Part shown: positions 1-10,940 of the stretch, piece after piece
Layout of the letters: each line of letters starts with the position of its first letter
Position numbering within the stretch: the stretch's first letter is position 1
NCBI GenBank assembly: GCA_027886185.1
Contig: WOAB01000563.1
Location: forward strand, 1,426,001 to 1,490,000
DNA from: Rheum nobile
Lineage: Eukaryota; Streptophyta; Magnoliopsida; Caryophyllales; Polygonaceae
Direction: 5' to 3'
DNA: 64,000 nt
Program-made: the position numbers and the translations under genes
The notes under the pieces: generated by a model
The model's database searches: none
What the model was told of the DNA's origin: nothing
What the model saw: the letters and a program-made list of their open reading frames with translations, nothing else

Positions 1-782
1 TCCAAAATCCAGGCCCAACGAAGTAGGGGAAGAGATGTTTTCAGTACCTTTTTCATTTGAGGTTTTTCGGTGAAACATTTATGCTATTTATATGTTGTGT
101 TGCTTTCATTTTTAACTTAAGATTTGATTAATTTGACTACATAACATTGAGTTTCTTGAATTAACTATGAGTTTCCCGGTCTTTGAGTGTTTTGTCTTGA
201 TGAATCATATCCAAGCCAACTTACTCGGTTTCGGTGAGTCATATCCAAAACCGGTGTGAAACCTAGGTGAGTCATATCCTGGGTGGATCACCGATAACTT
301 ATTTTGAATCTATTGGTGTGTAATATTCAATAGATACAATTTGCCTATCCCTTTATCTTTCTTGCAATTCAAAAACCAAAAATCCACAAAAAGATACATC
401 TTTGTTATCACTTTGACGGCCAAATCAATATTGATCAAGAACGAGACATTGGAGGTGACTTTTCCTTGAACAAGAGCAAGGATCCTTAGGGGGAGATGCA
501 CCATGTTACTTCTTCAAAAAATACAATTTACTAATCATGTCATAAAGTAGGCTTATATGTGAAATTCAATGTTGGTCTATATTTCATTGGCGATTTTAGT
601 GCCATCTGTTATTTGGTGTGATTAGAGTTTGCTCAAGATTTCTGGGATTCGACAAGCTCAATGCTGGCTTGGAGGTGCGGGTGTATACTCGTATATGCGG
701 ACTCGAACAAATGTCATACTTCACGGATTAGGATGACAGTTCAAATAGTCGGTTAGCAAGCAAAGTCAAGGGGCAACAACCC
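1..782. other. Intergenic, no gene recognised
   Basis: No coding pattern is visible. A short motif, GTGAGTCATATCC, and variants recur near 203, 235 and 268 at roughly 32-bp spacing. The rest is ordinary AT-rich sequence. Confidence 0.5.
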
Positions 783-1030
783 TTACCGGGGTTGGGGCCG
801 GAGCCCCTGGTCCCCATACTATATAGAAACGTTACATAATGAAGTACACGGACAGTGCAGTTTCTATCGTAAGAGTACGCGTGAATATGATTAGTGCATC
901 CCTTATCGGGGCTAGGGGCAGAGCCCCTAGGCCCCGTACTATATATAAAGGTTACATAATGAAGTGCATGGACAGTGTAGTTTCAATCGCAAGAGTACAC
1001 GTGAATATGATTAATGCACGGTTTGTGCGT
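783..1030. repeat. 120-bp tandem duplication
   Basis: Two diverged copies stand head to tail. The shared landmark TTACATAATGAAGT occurs at 832 and 952, a period of 120 bp. Each copy carries a GGGGC..GAGCCCC stem, a short TATATA run and a GTGAATATGATTA block. Upstream open frames in this stretch are products of the duplication and are not treated as genes. Confidence 0.7.
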
Positions 1031-1051
1031 TTGATTCCATAGCACATTGAG

Positions 1052-1165
1052 GTCCGTGCATTTTGGTGCACGGATCTTGTGTTGGAGTCCGTGCATTTTG
1101 GTGCACGGACCTTGCGTTGTTGTCCGTGCATTTTGATGCATGGACCGTGCTTTTGATTCTGTAAA
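1052..1165. repeat. Three 35-bp palindromic repeats
   Basis: GTCCGTGCATTTTGGTGCAC and close variants start at 1052, 1087 and 1122, an exact 35-bp period. Each unit is nearly self-complementary (GTCCGTGC with GCACGGAC), so every copy can form a hairpin with a TTTTG loop. Confidence 0.75.
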
Positions 1166-1715
1166 GTGCAAAACCGTTGGCTCAAAGGAGTGCACGGTCC
1201 GTACGTTTTCTATAGTTGATTGTTTTGGCGCGATTTTAACTAATTTTAACCGCCTAACCGACTTGTAATCGACATGTAAGCATGACTGACCCATACCCTA
1301 TATATGGGCGTGTTAGGGGCAGATTTTGGTCTCATGAAAGACTTATCTCCTTGGAATTACTTCCAACAACAACACAATAACACTTTAAGTGTACCTCTTG
1401 ATTCTTATGCAAAGGATTTTGTATCCAACAAAGGATTTCGTATAACCCTAGACTATATAAAAATAAAAATACTCTTTAAGGAAAATGCTCGCACGATTTG
1501 ATCATCAGTCGAAGTATTTGATTATACACCTCTATACAACATATTTTTCTTTTAGGAAATCCGTGGGGATTTACAACTTCGGTTATTTTATTATTTAGCT
1601 TAGAATTATAATAGGTACGGAATTTAAGATAAAATGGGATCATTTTTGTATTAAGATAAGATTTGCTTGGTAGAATATTCGATGTGAATATCTAATTATT
1701 CTTGTATCGTATTGA
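1166..1715. other. Possible LTR or promoter remnant
   Basis: The stretch contains CCCTATATATGGG near 1295 followed by a leader-like A/C-rich sequence, which resembles the TATA and R region of a plant LTR. No partner LTR, primer-binding site or coding sequence was found next to it, so the assignment stays open. Confidence 0.25.
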
Positions 1716-3010
1716 AAAAAAATTGTAGACGAAAAATACTACAATAACAACCAGTCTAGTGTAATTTCGCGGGAGCGGGATCTGGGAGGTTAAGATGTAC
1801 GCAGTTTGACCCCAAACAAGTTCAATGAGTGTTTTCGAAAGACCCAGATGAGACTGCAACCCAAAAAAATACAATGACATAAAAAAAATACAACGACATA
1901 CAAGCCAAACAAAACTCGGAAACTAGAGGCGAGCAAAATCCGATACTTAAAATACCCAAGAAGAACACACTCTCCTATCTACCTGACCTCTACCGTAGTC
2001 TTTTCTTTCCATAAAGTCCTATTGTGGGCCATGTTCGGTGTGAGTGTCAAGCAGATAAGATCATTTGTAATCACTTCCTTCCAACTCTTTTTTGGTCTAC
2101 CTCTGCCACGTTGAAGATCAACGAAATCCAGCCCTTAACTTTTCATTGATACTAACCTTGTCCCAAATCACCATATTGATCTTGTCCAACCTCGTATGCC
2201 CACACATCCAACGAAGCATTCTCATCTTTGCCACCATATTGATCGGCCATACAGAAAAATAAAAGGTGAAGAATAAAAAAGTTGTTGCACTCCGTACAAC
2301 AAGGTTGGTCTAACTACCACCTTATAGATCTTGCCCTTGAGCTTGAGGGGCATATTTCTATCACATAAAACTCCTAAAGTTCCTCTCCAATTTTCAAACC
2401 CATTTGTATATGGTGTTTAATATCCCTCCACCACTATGTACAAAGGATACTAAATACTTGAAATTTTCCTTCTTGGGTATGACGTCCCCACCAAGTCGTA
2501 CTTCCACCCCAGTCTCCTCAACCTCTCCAAATTTGAACTCCATGTACTCTGTCTTCGTCCTGCTTAGCTTTAGGTCCTTAGATTCAAGCTTCTCCCTCCA
2601 ACACTCTAATTTTCTACTAACACCCTCTCTTGTCTCATCCACTAGAAAATATCATATTTTTATAGCATACACCACGGTACCCCATCCTGAATAGATCTTG
2701 ACAAAATATCCATAATTAGTGTGAAAAGGAAATGGCTTAAAACTGATCCTTGGTGCAAACTTATCTCCACCGAAAAATACTCAATGTCCTCTCCTATAGT
2801 ACACACTAGATAAAACACCCTTATACATATCCTTTGCAGTTTTAATAAGCGGTCTAGACAATCCCTTAGCCTCCCAGCATCCCCATAGTAGTTCTCTTGG
2901 TACCTTGCTATATGCCTTTTCCAAGTCAATGAATATCATATGTAAATTTTTCTTTCTTTCCAATATGCTTCCACCAACCTCCTCAACAAATGAATCGCTT
3001 CCATGGTTGA
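1716..3010 (-). mobile_element. 5'-truncated LINE, RTE-type, reverse transcriptase remnant
   Basis: Read on the - strand, three overlapping broken frames give the late part of a non-LTR reverse transcriptase. FIDLEKAYSKVPRE is at about 2930-2890, followed by a Q/H-GSVLS motif and FTLIMDILSRSIQ. The segment RTKTEYMEFKF..YLVSF lies at about 2570-2450. Further remnants of the C-terminal region run down to about 2000. The 3' end (1716-1830) has the plant RTE signature: a CTGCGTACATCTTAACCTCC-like block followed by a CACTAGACTGGTTGTTATTG tail. The 5' half (endonuclease) is missing, and several frameshifts make it non-functional. The family call rests on the tail and the RT motifs. Confidence 0.85.
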
Positions 3011-3330
3011 CCTCTCATTTCCAATTAATTATCTTCCTAAAATTAATATTTGTTTGCTTACAATTCAATTATATGGATTTCATATGAAAAGAAGAATAAG
3101 CATTTGGACGGCTCGATCTCCAGCTTTTAAACATACATTTTAATTTGTATAAACTAATAAGAATTTTGAAAGCCAATTTAAATTGGTGATCTTTTACCTT
3201 CTATCATCTATCTATCTATCTTCTACAATTATATAAAATAGACTAAGAGTGTAATTAATGTCCAATAAATATGAAAAACTATCTCTTATCTTTTTTGTTG
3301 ATCTTTCATCACAAACTAAATCTTATAATA

Positions 3331-3415
3331 TAGCTCAATAGTTAAAGACACTCTTATAATACAAGAGGTCTAGGGTTCAATCTCTCTTCTTAACAACTTT
3401 TATTATTTTATCTTT
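3331..3415 (+). repeat. tRNA-derived SINE-like fragment
   Basis: A degenerate polymerase III promoter is visible. TAGCTCAATAGTT (3331-3343) resembles an A box, and GGGTTCAATC (3373-3382) resembles a B box about 40 bp downstream, as in plant tRNA-derived SINEs. No clear tail or target duplication was found, so this may be an old fragment. Confidence 0.4.
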
Positions 3416-3604
3416 CATTATTTTTTTGTTTTTATTAATTAATTACTCAAATATTTATATCTATTTATTGACTTTTAATCAATGCACCAATAATTTATTA
3501 TAGTATTCTTACACAAATAAGAAACAAATGACCCTTTATAATTCCATCAATACCCCATGTCGTTAATTCCATCAATAGTTACTTCTACATATAATTTAAA
3601 TCTT

Positions 3605-3875
3605 AAAATAAACAAACGTATGTAGATAGTATTAGAATTAAGATTGGTTTTTAAAAAAATTTACTCAAGAGCAAAATTATATTGTAAAGTCCACAGTTTT
3701 CAAAAATGATTCAATTTTAAATATGGCATAATTTCATTCAATAAACATATGTTGATAGTGTTAAAATCAAGAATGGTTTAGAAATTTTTATTCAAGAGCA
3801 AAATTATATTGTAACGTAAATAATATTCAGAATTGATTCAAATTTGAATACAAAAGAAATATGGCATAATATGTA
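3605..3875. repeat. About 135-bp tandem duplication
   Basis: Two diverged copies share ATAAACA..TATGT.GATAGT..TTA.AATCAAGA.TGGTTT, TCAAGAGCAAAATTATATTG and ATATGGCATAAT. The copies start near 3607 and 3740. The sequence is AT-rich and non-coding. Confidence 0.65.
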
Positions 3876-4164
3876 ACAAATGTATGGCAATAGATCGATC
3901 ATTATAATTATTCAGATGGAGTATGTATGACTAATTGATTGGTTTCCATTATAAAACGGCTCTAACATCATTTGTAGCGGTTTGACCATCATTTCTTGGC
4001 TTTAAAAGTTTAGTAACTGAAATGATATTACATAATACGTCGTACTAATTACTGTGATATGCGTTTATTCAAATTACTCAATCCTCAATATCAATGCAAA
4101 TTACTTCTTTATAATTGACCAACTGACATAAGTGTCAATGCATAGAATATAAAATAATCTACCT

Positions 4165-4365
4165 CATTCTAACACAAATGAGTTAAGTGCCAAATGGCCT
4201 TTTACATTCCATTGAAAACACCAAAACTGATTAAAAAATAATTCAATGTCAAAATTAGCCATTCAATGCAGATTTCCATCAATACCCCCGACGGTTAATT
4301 TTGGAATGACATCTTTTTACATAAATGAGTTAAGTGCTAAATGGTCTTCTACATTCCTTCCAAAA
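4165..4365. repeat. About 150-bp tandem duplication
   Basis: The block AAATGAGTTAAGTGC.AAATG and the following TACATTCC recur at about 4176 and 4325. The surrounding DNA (3420-5016) is AT-rich, and I see no gene in it. Confidence 0.6.
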
Positions 4366-5024
4366 CAGTTATCTAGCATAAAATCTAAAATAATTTAATG
4401 TCATAATTATAAAAATATAGCCACTTAACGACTATAAATATATTAATATGTACGACCACTCAAACGTCTATCCATTGGTAGTGAAACGACTATGAAACCA
4501 AAAAATATTGTCATTAATAATATGCAATCACATTAGCATTCCTCTTACCTCACTCCCACATATATATGAAAGCCAAATGAACGCCCACTTCACTCCAGTT
4601 CATCTCTTTTTCCTATATCAAGAAGAACCAAGGAAAAAACATATACCACTTAATCATTTCACTGAAGGGATAAGCTGTGACATCCAAGTTATAGTTTGTC
4701 GAAAATGAGATGTGTTCAACATGCTCGGTATGTACAATAGCACAGACTTCATTCTATCGGATAATATGATATGTAACAATTTTCTAAAGTGTTCAGGCTT
4801 TATGTTTGATCATTACAGTAATTTCATCATTTATCATTGCACATTACAATGTAATTCATCCTCTATTATATATGGTTATTGAAATATTGAAATACCTTAT
4901 GAAAACATTCAACAACCATGTATGAGATAACGACGGGCACACAATATCAAAATATTTGTTTGATTGAGAGTTCTCTAGCTAGGCACATAACTCTTAACCC
5001 TAGACATATATTATGTACTACAAC

Positions 5025-5623
5025 TAGAGCTGTCAATCGGGTCGGTCAAGTCGGATTCGGTTCAGTTATTTTGGATTTCGGTTGAGAACGGGTTAGGTCA
5101 TTTCAGATAACATGTCAAGTCGGTCGGGTCATTACAGGTTAGCGGATGGGTCGGGTTAACCAACGAGTCAAGAGCGTCATTTTTTAAATATTTTGTTCAC
5201 TATTTAAATATTATTAAATAGTTAAAAACTAATTTAAATATGTCAAAATAAGTTGAAATGAATTAAAGTAATAATAATATTATTAATTATTTTAATGTAA
5301 TTGATACTAGTAGACCAAAATCATATTTTATTTTTAATTTTAATTTATAAATTTCTACATTATAAAAATTATATAAGTACAACAATGTTTTTTTTCTTAG
5401 GATATTAAGCATATTATCATTATTTATATGTCATTTATTATATATATTTTATGTTATATTTTATTAATACTCCACATTTATTTGTTAATCGGGTCGGGTT
5501 TGGGTTGGTCGGGTTCGGTCTCGGTAAATTCGGGTTATCAGAAATTTCGGTCAGGTTGGGTCGGGTCCAAAAATGGGTTGATCAGGTCGGTAAAACGGGT
5601 TCAGTCACTTTTTGATAGCTCTA
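5025..5623. mobile_element. Non-autonomous hAT transposon with 8-bp target duplication
   Basis: The element is 599 bp long and starts TAGAGCTGTCAA. It ends with the imperfect inverse complement TTGATAGCTCTA (11 of 12 positions match). It is flanked on both sides by the identical 8-mer ACTACAAC (5017-5024 and 5624-5631). Eight-base duplications and TAGAG-type ends are hallmarks of the hAT superfamily. Both subterminal regions are filled with GGGTCGGGTT-type repeats, while the centre is AT-rich. No transposase is encoded, so it would need a transposase in trans. Confidence 0.88.
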
Positions 5624-5631
5624 ACTACAAC

Positions 5632-6523
5632 ACAATCTCATTCAGCAAACACAATCTATCTATAAATATATAAAGTAGACAAAATGTCCAATTAATACCC
5701 CTCAATTTATTGTATGCATCACAATTCAATGACTTTATTGTAATCTATAAAGTAAAAAAATTATCCAATTAACAATGAATAACCTAAAATAGTTACATCT
5801 TTAATTTGTAAACGTATGTAGTATTTCTTTAGCAATGAATGTACCTTGCATTAAACTTAAAAATTAGTGATACACAATTAGCATTCAAAATAGAAATGAA
5901 AAACCAATTATATAACCTAAAATAGTTACATATTCAATTTATAAACGTATGTAATATTTCTATCTATATCTATAAATATATAAAGTAAGATTTAAGTCAA
6001 CGGTTATTTATGGTTATGCTTCACAATTATAGGTGTTGAGTTCAGTTTTTATGTGTTGTATTTTTAGCACGGTTAAATGAATGTGTGATGAAATATCATA
6101 CCAATTGCGTAGAAAGTGATGTGTAAATACAATAAAATGATATTAGTGATGTAATTGAGAAAAAAACAAATTATTATTCATAAAAATTACAAATATAATT
6201 ATTCTTTTCTTATCCTTAATTGCGCGATCCAATCAGTCGGTGAAGCGTTTTCAAATTTTGTTGAATGATGGGAGATTTGTAAAAGTGAAACGACTTGAAA
6301 TTGACTTAATACATTAAGTAGGAGCAATTAATCACTAAAATTGCATTAGCCAACCTTTTACACTAGGAATCATGCCCGTGCTACGCACGAGATAAATATT
6401 CATGTTGATTGATTTTTAATTCTTATATTTGTTTTTTTAAATACACTCTAAGCGTTATTCAGTTTTACAGTATTGCAATTATACTTTAAAGTTTTGGCTT
6501 CTAAACTCATTCCTTGCAATCTT
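5632..6523. other. AT-rich intergenic DNA with Helitron-like pieces
   Basis: No gene is visible. Two similar stretches, CTATCTATAAATATATAAAG and relatives (about 5657 and 5968), resemble Helitron 5' ends (TC followed by A/T-rich sequence). Matching 3' ends on the + strand were not found. Confidence 0.35.
6356..6394 (-). mobile_element. Helitron-like 3' terminus
   Basis: Read on the - strand, a CGTGC/GCACG hairpin is followed about 12 nt later by CTAG and then T. This is the usual layout of a Helitron 3' end inserted at A^T. The matching 5' TC end to the right was not located, so the extent of the element is unknown. Confidence 0.45.
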
Positions 6524-7463
6524 TGTGAAATACCCCAATATATATATCATAAGGGTATAATTGTCATAATTATAAAGTGGAGCAAAAATCAGAAATTTGG
6601 GGCATAAATTCCCCTTCGGTCTTCTTGTTCAAGAGTCGCCCCTGCCTCCTCGCATCTTCCTCTCGTCATCCAGCTATTCACTCCCACCGGCGAGCACGAC
6701 CTCCGGACTCCGCCATCATCACCACCTTCCCTCCTTGGTTCGGGTCGCGCGCGAACTGTTGGTGCGAGATCGCGAGTTGCTGCTGTTCGAGCCACGAGCT
6801 GCTGTTCGAGCCACGAGCTGATGCTGTCTTCTGTGCGGCCTGCTGGTGGCTGCTCTTCCCGGCGACGAGAAGCCCAATCCCGGCGGCGATAGTACGGTGG
6901 ACGACAAGGTATTATGGGGGTTACCCCGATCTGATTTTGGGACACCAGCTAATTTTTTCTACTGAATTGTTGTTGTTGTTGGCAGATTGGGATTTTAGGC
7001 AGAAGTGAATTGTTGACAGAATTGAGTGTTTGGACATATTTGAATTTATGGGCAGTCGGTTGGGTTTGCAGGGAATTAGTCTGCCATACTTGTCCAACTA
7101 AGGGTTGGTACGTATATGTTGAGTGTTTGATTTCAATTTTGGAAGATTATGGGCTGAGATGGACTGTTTTGAGACTAAATTAAGGGCTGAATTGGGGGTT
7201 TCAAGTAATGGAATGGTATGTGTTAAATTAATGCAGGGAATTGTTCGGTTTGTCGTTACAGGTTCGTTCGGGTTTGGTTGGCGAAGTTGGTGAAATTCTA
7301 GGGTTGTGTCGATAAGTTTAAGGCAAGATGATTCTTGCTCTTTCTTCTTACCTATCTCCTAAAATAATTATTTTCGTATATCATCATTTTAAGTAATGAT
7401 TTATGCACTTGTCCGTTAATTTGATCTAGAATTGTAGGCGTAGAATTAAATGGTTGAATGTGT

Positions 7464-7880
7464 GGATATTGGTTGTTTGCTTGGTTATTGGTTTTGTTGT
7501 CGGATATTGGTTGTTTGCTTGGTTATTGGTTTTGTTGTTGGATATTGGTTGTTTGCTTGGTTATTGGTTTTGTTGTTGGATATTGGTTGTTTACTTGGTT
7601 ATTGGTTTTGTTGTCGGATATTGGTTGTTTGCTTGGTTATTGGTTTTGTTGTTGGATATTGGTTGTTTGCTTGATTATTGGTTTTGTTGTTGGATATTGG
7701 TTGTTTGCTTGGTTATTGGTTTTGTTGTTGGATATTGGTTGTTTGCTTGGTTATTGGTTTTGTTGTCGGATATTGGTTGTTTGCTTGGTTATTGGTTTTG
7801 TTTTTGGATATTGGTTGTTTGCTTGGTTATTGGTTTTGTTGTTGGATATTGGTTGTTTGCTGGTTATTGGTTTTGTTGTT
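7464..7880. repeat. 38-bp minisatellite, 11 copies
   Basis: Units begin with GGATATTGGTTGTTTGCTTG at 7464, 7502, 7540, 7578 and so on to 7844, an exact 38-bp step. Variation is limited to a few T/C positions, and the last unit carries a small deletion. Because 38 is not a multiple of 3, every frame cycles through all three phases and all three stay open. Confidence 0.95.
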
Positions 7881-8179
7881 GATTTATGTTGGACCATTAT
7901 GCGGTTGTTGTTGGTTGTAGTTAGTTGTCGTTGTTGGTTGTTGTTAGTTGTGACTGTGGGTTATTGTCGGCCATTGGTTGTAGCTATCGGTTGTCGTTGA
8001 TTGTCGGTTAGTTGTTGGTTGATTGTTTGTTTCGGTTATAAGGAGGGCATGACTCCTTATAGCTGGGCCGAGGTGATGATCGCCTCACCCGACCATGTGA
8101 GGGTGTGACCTTGCGTTGGTTCAAGGCCACAATTGGATGGTGAGTGTCCCATCTTTAGTCTATCCATGGATAGTTTGGT

Positions 8180-8305
8180 TATTTAGGGTGATGATTGTCT
8201 CACCCATGTATATGTTCGTATGATTATCTAGGGTGATGATCGTCTCACCCGTTTATATATAGTGTGTTTATCTAGGGTGATGATAGTCTCACCCGTTTAT
8301 ACTCG
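8180..8305. repeat. Three tandem AGGGTGATGAT-GTCTCACCC units
   Basis: Three units of about 47 bp lie inside the LTR. Each contains AGGGTGATGAT followed by GTCTCACCC, a short imperfect inverted repeat. A diverged related copy (GAGGTGATGATCGCCTCACCC region) occurs just upstream near 8070. Confidence 0.7.
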
Positions 8306-8859
8306 CTGTGTGGTTGAGATTGGATTGAATGTGTTTAGCATATTGAAGAGTTGGATATGAATGGTTAAGTAATGGTTATGTGATAGTAATAGTATATACT
8401 TTGATGTGTTGTTAATTGACGTTGGTTGGATGGTATGATAATTCTTTCCTGTGTTCTTCTGTTTTTGCTTGATGATTCTTGCTAGTCTTTCATTAGACTA
8501 ACCAACCTCGGTTTATGTTTCCGCGGTTGGCTGGTGTATCGGGTCCACCAGTCAACTAGTCTTTGCAGGTTCAGCGGCAACAAGGGGGTTCTTGATCACA
8601 GATTCGTCTTCACAGTTAAAGATTTAGTTTTTGCATCGGAGTTGAAAATGTTGTATTAACTACCTGTTGTTTTGGATATAAATTGATATACTGAACTTGA
8701 TGCACGGTTTAAATGTTGTTTCAAACTTGAAACATGGATTTTGATGTTGATAACTTTTGTATATTTGGAAGCGTTTTGGGTTTCTCCTTCTTAAAATCGC
8801 CTTGTAGACCTTCGGGCCTACGTCACTGTGACACCTCTGGCTTGGGGTGTTACAAAAAT

Positions 8860-8872
8860 TGGTATCATAGCC
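8860..8872 (+). other. Primer-binding site, initiator Met-tRNA type
   Basis: TGGTATCATAGCC lies 5 bp after the LTR end. It differs by one base from TGGTATCAGAGC, the sequence complementary to the 3' end of plant initiator tRNA-Met. This marks the start of the internal region. Confidence 0.75.
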
Positions 8873-9039
8873 TTTACATTCGAAAATGTTTTTCAAAGGT
8901 TTGACGTGGAAAAGACTATTCTCTAAAATTGTGAAACAATCGTGTGATTGGAGACTCTTGCTGTTACCCATAGGTAAGTTTTGTGTTTGATAAGTTTTAT
9001 ATGCAATGTTTAGTATTGATGAGTAATTACATTCAGTAT

Positions 9040-10940
9040 GCCCCTGGAGGAGGGACGTGTTTGAGGTCGAGGGCGTGGGCGTGGTAGAGGACGAGGCTCT
9101 CGGGCTTATCGTCAAGGGGTAGATGCAGGTAGTCTAGTAGCTGAGGATTCTATAGAAAGTTGACGTATACTACTGCTATTGTCAAGGATGAGAAAGACAG
9201 GATTAAACACTTTCATAGATGGGTGTATCCTGAGATAAAACCTTTGATGGCAAGGCATAGTTGTACGACCCTTGAGCAGTATACTGATGAGTGCTTGATC
9301 ATGGGGGCTGCTATAGATGATTCTAATCAGACTATTAATGCTTGAGGTGGTAAGAAACAGAGGACTCAGTCTACACCGAAGAAGTGGGATCGTTCAAACC
9401 CGAATCAGAACCGTCCGGCACAGTCTCAGTTTCAGTAGAACAATAATGGAAACAAGGGTAAAGCACCGCTTGGTGGGGTTCCAACATCACGAGTTTATGA
9501 AATGAGGAGAGCTGATGATGACAATGTGCTTGTGACTACAAGAAGAAGACAGTTACTGTAACAACAGATGAGGGTTTAGTGCATGTGTTTGAGGGTCATG
9601 ATCCTAGAGACTTTGGGTGCGATGACAGCGGCAAAACTGTTAAGACAAGGTTGTGCCGGTTATGTGTGTTATGCTAGAATTGAGGAAGCAGATAGAGGAA
9701 CTTGTGGAGTTAGGCTTTATTAGGCCAAGTGCATCTCCTTGAGGTGCGCCTGTGTTATTTGTTAAAAAGAAGGATGATTCTCTTCGACTCTGTATCGACT
9801 ATAGGGAGTTGAATAAGGTGATTGTTAAGAATAAGTATCCGCTTCCTCGTATTGATGACTTGTTGGATCAAATGCAAGGAGTTACAGTATTTTCAAAGAT
9901 TGACTTGAGATCAGGGTATCATCAGCTTAGAATTCGAGAAGAGGATATTCACAAGACTGTCTGCAGAACAAGGTACGGTCACTATGAAATTATGGTGATG
10001 CCTTTCGGGTTGACTAATGCTCTCGCGGTTTTCATGGACTTAATGAACCGATGTTTTAAAGAGTACTTGGATCGCTTGTAGTGGTTTTTATTGATGATAT
10101 TTTAGTATACTTTCGGAGTAAGGAGGACCACGAGACTCACCTCAGAGTTATACTTGAAGTGTTAAGGCGACATGAACTATTTGCAAGGCTGTTTAAACGT
10201 GACCTTTGGGTTACCTAAGGTAGCATTTCTTGGCCATGTGATATCTAACGAGGGTGTGATGGTAGATCCGTAGAAAACTGAAGCAGTAGCAAATTGGAAA
10301 CAACCTCAGAATGCTAAGGAAGTTAGGAGTTTTCTCGGACTGACAAGTTACTATAGGAGGATTGTGACAGATTACGTAAGACTAAGAAGTTTGAATGGGA
10401 CAAGAGATGTCAGGAGAGTTTCGAAGAACTCAAGAAGCGTTTGACTAGTGCGCCAATGTTAGCTTTACCGCAAGGAATAGAAGGGTTTGTCGTCTACAGT
10501 GATGCTTCTAAGCAAGGTCAGGGTTGCGTTCTAATGCAGAATGGGAAGGTTATTGCATATGCTTCTCGTCAGCTCAAACTGTATAAGAGAGAGTTGAACA
10601 TGAGACAAAGAAGGTGGCTAGAGTTGATTAAGGATTATGATATAGATATCCTTTATCGTCCAGAAAGGGCTAATGTGGTAGCAGATGCTTTGAGTAGGAA
10701 GTCGACTCCAGAGCATATGATCGCTTGTTTGACAGCTCAGCCAAGCTACAATGAGAGCTTGTAAGGAGCGAGATTGAAGTATGGATTGGGGAGGATTGAA
10801 TGCATTTGAGCGTGTTAGAGATTCAGTCGAAATTACTGGAGACGATCAAAGAGAAGCAACCTCATGATCCATTTTGAGAAGAATATGCAGTGATATTACT
10901 CAAGGGAAGGTACTAGGATTTCTTATTCATGATGATGGGA
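9040..10940 (+). pseudogene. Decayed Tekay gag-pol remnant
   Basis: Pieces of a Ty3/gypsy polyprotein lie in order, with deletions and frameshifts between them. A gag segment (about 9160-9345) contains EIKPLMARH and TLEQY. A spacer piece contains AAKLLRQGCAGY (about 9625). Reverse transcriptase (9690-10081) contains LCIDYRELNKV and MPFGLTNA, then a frameshift breaks the catalytic FIDD region. RNase H pieces (10441-10764) contain YSDASKQGQGCVLMQ and VVADALSRK. The protease and most of gag are missing. Order and motifs match the intact element at 41047-45768. The integrase start breaks off at about 10940, where a different family begins. Confidence 0.85.

Larger units (their letters stand above)
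6524..8854 (+). mobile_element. 5' LTR of a decayed Tekay-type Ty3/gypsy element
   Basis: The LTR starts TGTGAAATACCCC and ends GGGGTGTTACA. These match the termini of the intact Tekay element at 37367 and of the solo LTR at 14138. A primer-binding site follows immediately. The length is about 2331 bp, typical for this group in the window (2.2-2.4 kb). It contains a 38-bp minisatellite (7464-7880), a triple AGGGTGATGAT.GTCTCACCC repeat (about 8180-8300), and a region shared with the other LTRs around CTTTCATTAGACTAACCAAC. Open frames inside it are not treated as genes. Confidence 0.8.

Noticed and set aside
2404..3087. + strand frames of 60-96 codons
   Set aside because: They are antisense to the LINE reverse transcriptase.
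6577..7008. Overlapping + and - frames up to 143 codons
   Set aside because: They lie in the GC-rich start of an LTR. Comparable frames recur in the other Tekay LTRs, so they are composition effects.
7450..8000. Four overlapping open frames of 74-180 codons
   Set aside because: They are the three phases of one 38-bp minisatellite in an LTR. The protein is a Cys/Leu/Trp/Gly repeat with no domain.
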